This document shows positions 19,678 to 20,674 of a stretch of 20,674 bases of DNA, one piece after another. Origin of the DNA: a virus. Where the stretch lies: IMG/VR virus record IMGVR_UViG_3300030329_005532, positions 1-20,674 of that record; one strand, written 5' to 3'. The notes below the pieces were generated by a model. It was not told the DNA's origin and did not search any database. It saw only the letters and a list, made by a program, of their open reading frames with translations. Every line of letters begins with the position of its first letter. Position 1 is the stretch's first letter. The translations under genes and the position numbers were made by a program.

Positions 19678-20484
19678 CTAAAACGGTATATCTTCGTTGC
19701 TTTCTTTATTGTTAGATTTAGGTGCCTCTTTTACAGGCTCCCCCTCTACAGTAGGTTTAGCTTCGACATCTCCTCGTGATGCGGCAGTTGAAAATGATTT
19801 TGCCTCATTATAAGTATCAGCATCCTCAACTTGACCTGCTTTCTCAACTTGATACCCAAACCAACTACCACGATCATTAGATTCGCTAACAGTAGATAGC
19901 TTATAAATGACTGCGTATGTTGGTGGAGTAAAACTTCCCGATGGACCACTAACTTTTTGTGTCAACATCAAGCTATTCCAACGTCTGCTCTTTTTTAATT
20001 GAGTAGATGTCATGCTAATAACAGCTTGTGACCACGTACCATCTTTTCCTTGTACAAGGACATAGTGATATGCGGTTGTTGCGATGTAATTACCATTAGG
20101 CAATACATCTTTAAAAGTGACCTGGTCACGTTTAGTTTTAGATAGGATTCCACTATCTGCATGGTGTGATTCAACGAACCCTCCACCTTGCTCACGTGGT
20201 TTCCATTCTACGTATCGTAGTTGGTAAAGAACAGGAATCACGTTAAGTGAATCACTGACTTCTTGTGAGACAGTATTATAGAACTGTCCAACTTTAGCCC
20301 CTTCAACATGTTCCGCTTTTGACGGATTAAGTTGAGGACTATTAGATTGTAGTATGTTGATGTAAGGGATTGCAATATCTCTTGACATGTCAAGATTACC
20401 GAAACCACTTGCATCTTTAGAATCACTAGCAAGAACTGCTAGATCTAGTTTTGCCGCTTTAGCGACTGCTTGTGTTTTTGCCAT
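19678..20484 (-). CDS. Phage single-stranded DNA-binding-like protein, 268 aa
   Basis: Placed directly before the primase. A central beta-rich region (LNVIPVLYQLRYVEWKPREQ, IATTAYHYVLVQGKDG, TYAVIYKLSTV) fits an OB-like ssDNA-binding core. A disordered Glu/Lys/Asn-rich tail ends SNEDIPF, the acidic hydrophobic tip by which bacterial SSBs recruit partners. The length resembles phage-type SSBs rather than E. coli SSB. AAAGGAG precedes ATG 20484. The assignment rests on tail, composition and context more than on strict motifs. Confidence 0.72.
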   Translation of the reverse strand: MAKTQAVAKAAKLDLAVLASDSKDASGFGNLDMSRDIAIPYINILQSNSPQLNPSKAEHVEGAKVGQFYNTVSQEVSDSLNVIPVLYQLRYVEWKPREQGGGFVESHHADSGILSKTKRDQVTFKDVLPNGNYIATTAYHYVLVQGKDGTWSQAVISMTSTQLKKSRRWNSLMLTQKVSGPSGSFTPPTYAVIYKLSTVSESNDRGSWFGYQVEKAGQVEDADTYNEAKSFSTAASRGDVEAKPTVEGEPVKEAPKSNNKESNEDIPF

Positions 20485-20498
20485 ATGGCCGTTCTCCT

Positions 20499-20674
20499 TT
20501 AGTCTTTAATCGTTGTTTTTTGTCCTACGAAAGCCCCTAACAAATCCATAGGTAATGCTTTACCTGCTTCATGTTGCTCTCGTATGAATGCGCGAAGGGT
20601 GGAAGGTTCGACCCATTCACGTTGTGAAGATTGATATCCCTTTTCATTCAAAGTATCAATCAATCCTCTAGCTT
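20499..20674 (-). CDS. Unknown phage protein, C-terminal end only
   Basis: 58 codons before a TAA at 20501-20499; the start lies past the window edge. The visible part (QREWVEPSTLRAFIREQHEA, then LPMDLLGAFVGQKTTIKD) looks helical and soluble. It ends 14 bases before the SSB start and so heads the visible replication operon. Family not recognised. Confidence 0.6.
   Translation of the reverse strand, partial: ARGLIDTLNEKGYQSSQREWVEPSTLRAFIREQHEAGKALPMDLLGAFVGQKTTIKD

Noticed and set aside
1-20674. tRNA or rRNA genes
   Set aside because: No cloverleaf with GTTCRA-type T-arm or rRNA-like stretch was recognised by eye in the gene-free segments.

Overview
The window looks like about 20.7 kb of a tailed-phage genome, most likely an AT-rich marine, podovirus-like virus. 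It has a partial large terminase, a small terminase, a T7-like family A DNA polymerase with proofreading exonuclease, an archaeo-eukaryotic-type primase, an SSB-like protein, a UvrD-like helicase, three PD-(D/E)XK nucleases, a glucosaminidase-type endolysin and many tiny overlapping genes. No ribosomal, tRNA or host housekeeping gene is seen. The marine assignment is inference from gene content (phage SufE, PAPS-reductase-like protein, 2OG oxygenase) and AT-rich coding. Host and taxonomy cannot be fixed from sequence alone.

Layout. (1) Bases 1-665, minus: 5' part of terL with its own sigma70-like promoter. (2) 669-3509: an unusual region that separates terL from terS. It holds a plus-strand cassette of four small genes (985-1890) ending in a strong terminator, two short minus-strand genes (2410-2499 and 2827-3039), and much non-coding DNA. 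That DNA carries seven copies of a GGAGTTTGGGAGTTTGA-type repeat, three twin DnaA-box pairs (TTATCCACA-GG-TTATCCACA) and GC-rich palindromic patches. It is a good candidate for a replication origin and/or packaging site. (3) 3510-7044, minus: an operon that starts at a clear extended -10 promoter and encodes small conserved phage proteins, three membrane or acidic micropeptides, a RecB/Cas4-like nuclease, a zinc metallopeptidase, a LexA-type winged helix protein, the small terminase and a VRR-NUC-like nuclease. (4) 7045-7294: divergent promoter region with inverted and direct repeats and a strong 5'-UTR hairpin. (5) 7295-11108, plus: eight tightly packed genes, most with signal peptides or membrane anchors, including a 571-residue exported protein with a long alternating Met/Glu tract and two membrane-anchored coiled-coil proteins. 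(6) 20674-11105, minus: a long overlapping operon. In transcription order it has an unknown partial gene, SSB-like protein, primase, nuclease, UvrD-like helicase, DUF6378-like protein, DNA polymerase, endolysin, PAPS-reductase-like protein, small zinc protein, tiny basic peptide, 2OG-Fe(II) oxygenase, two small proteins and SufE.

How they work together. The long minus operon supplies primer synthesis, ssDNA binding, unwinding, polymerisation and recombination nucleases. It then continues into lysis and into a set of iron/sulfur-related auxiliary genes. The plus operon appears to build an envelope-located or virion-associated assembly of unknown purpose. The terminase genes lie around the repeat-rich region, where host DnaA and phage proteins could act on DNA. 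Gene starts were revised wherever a ribosome binding site or stop/start overlap gave a better choice than the longest open frame.
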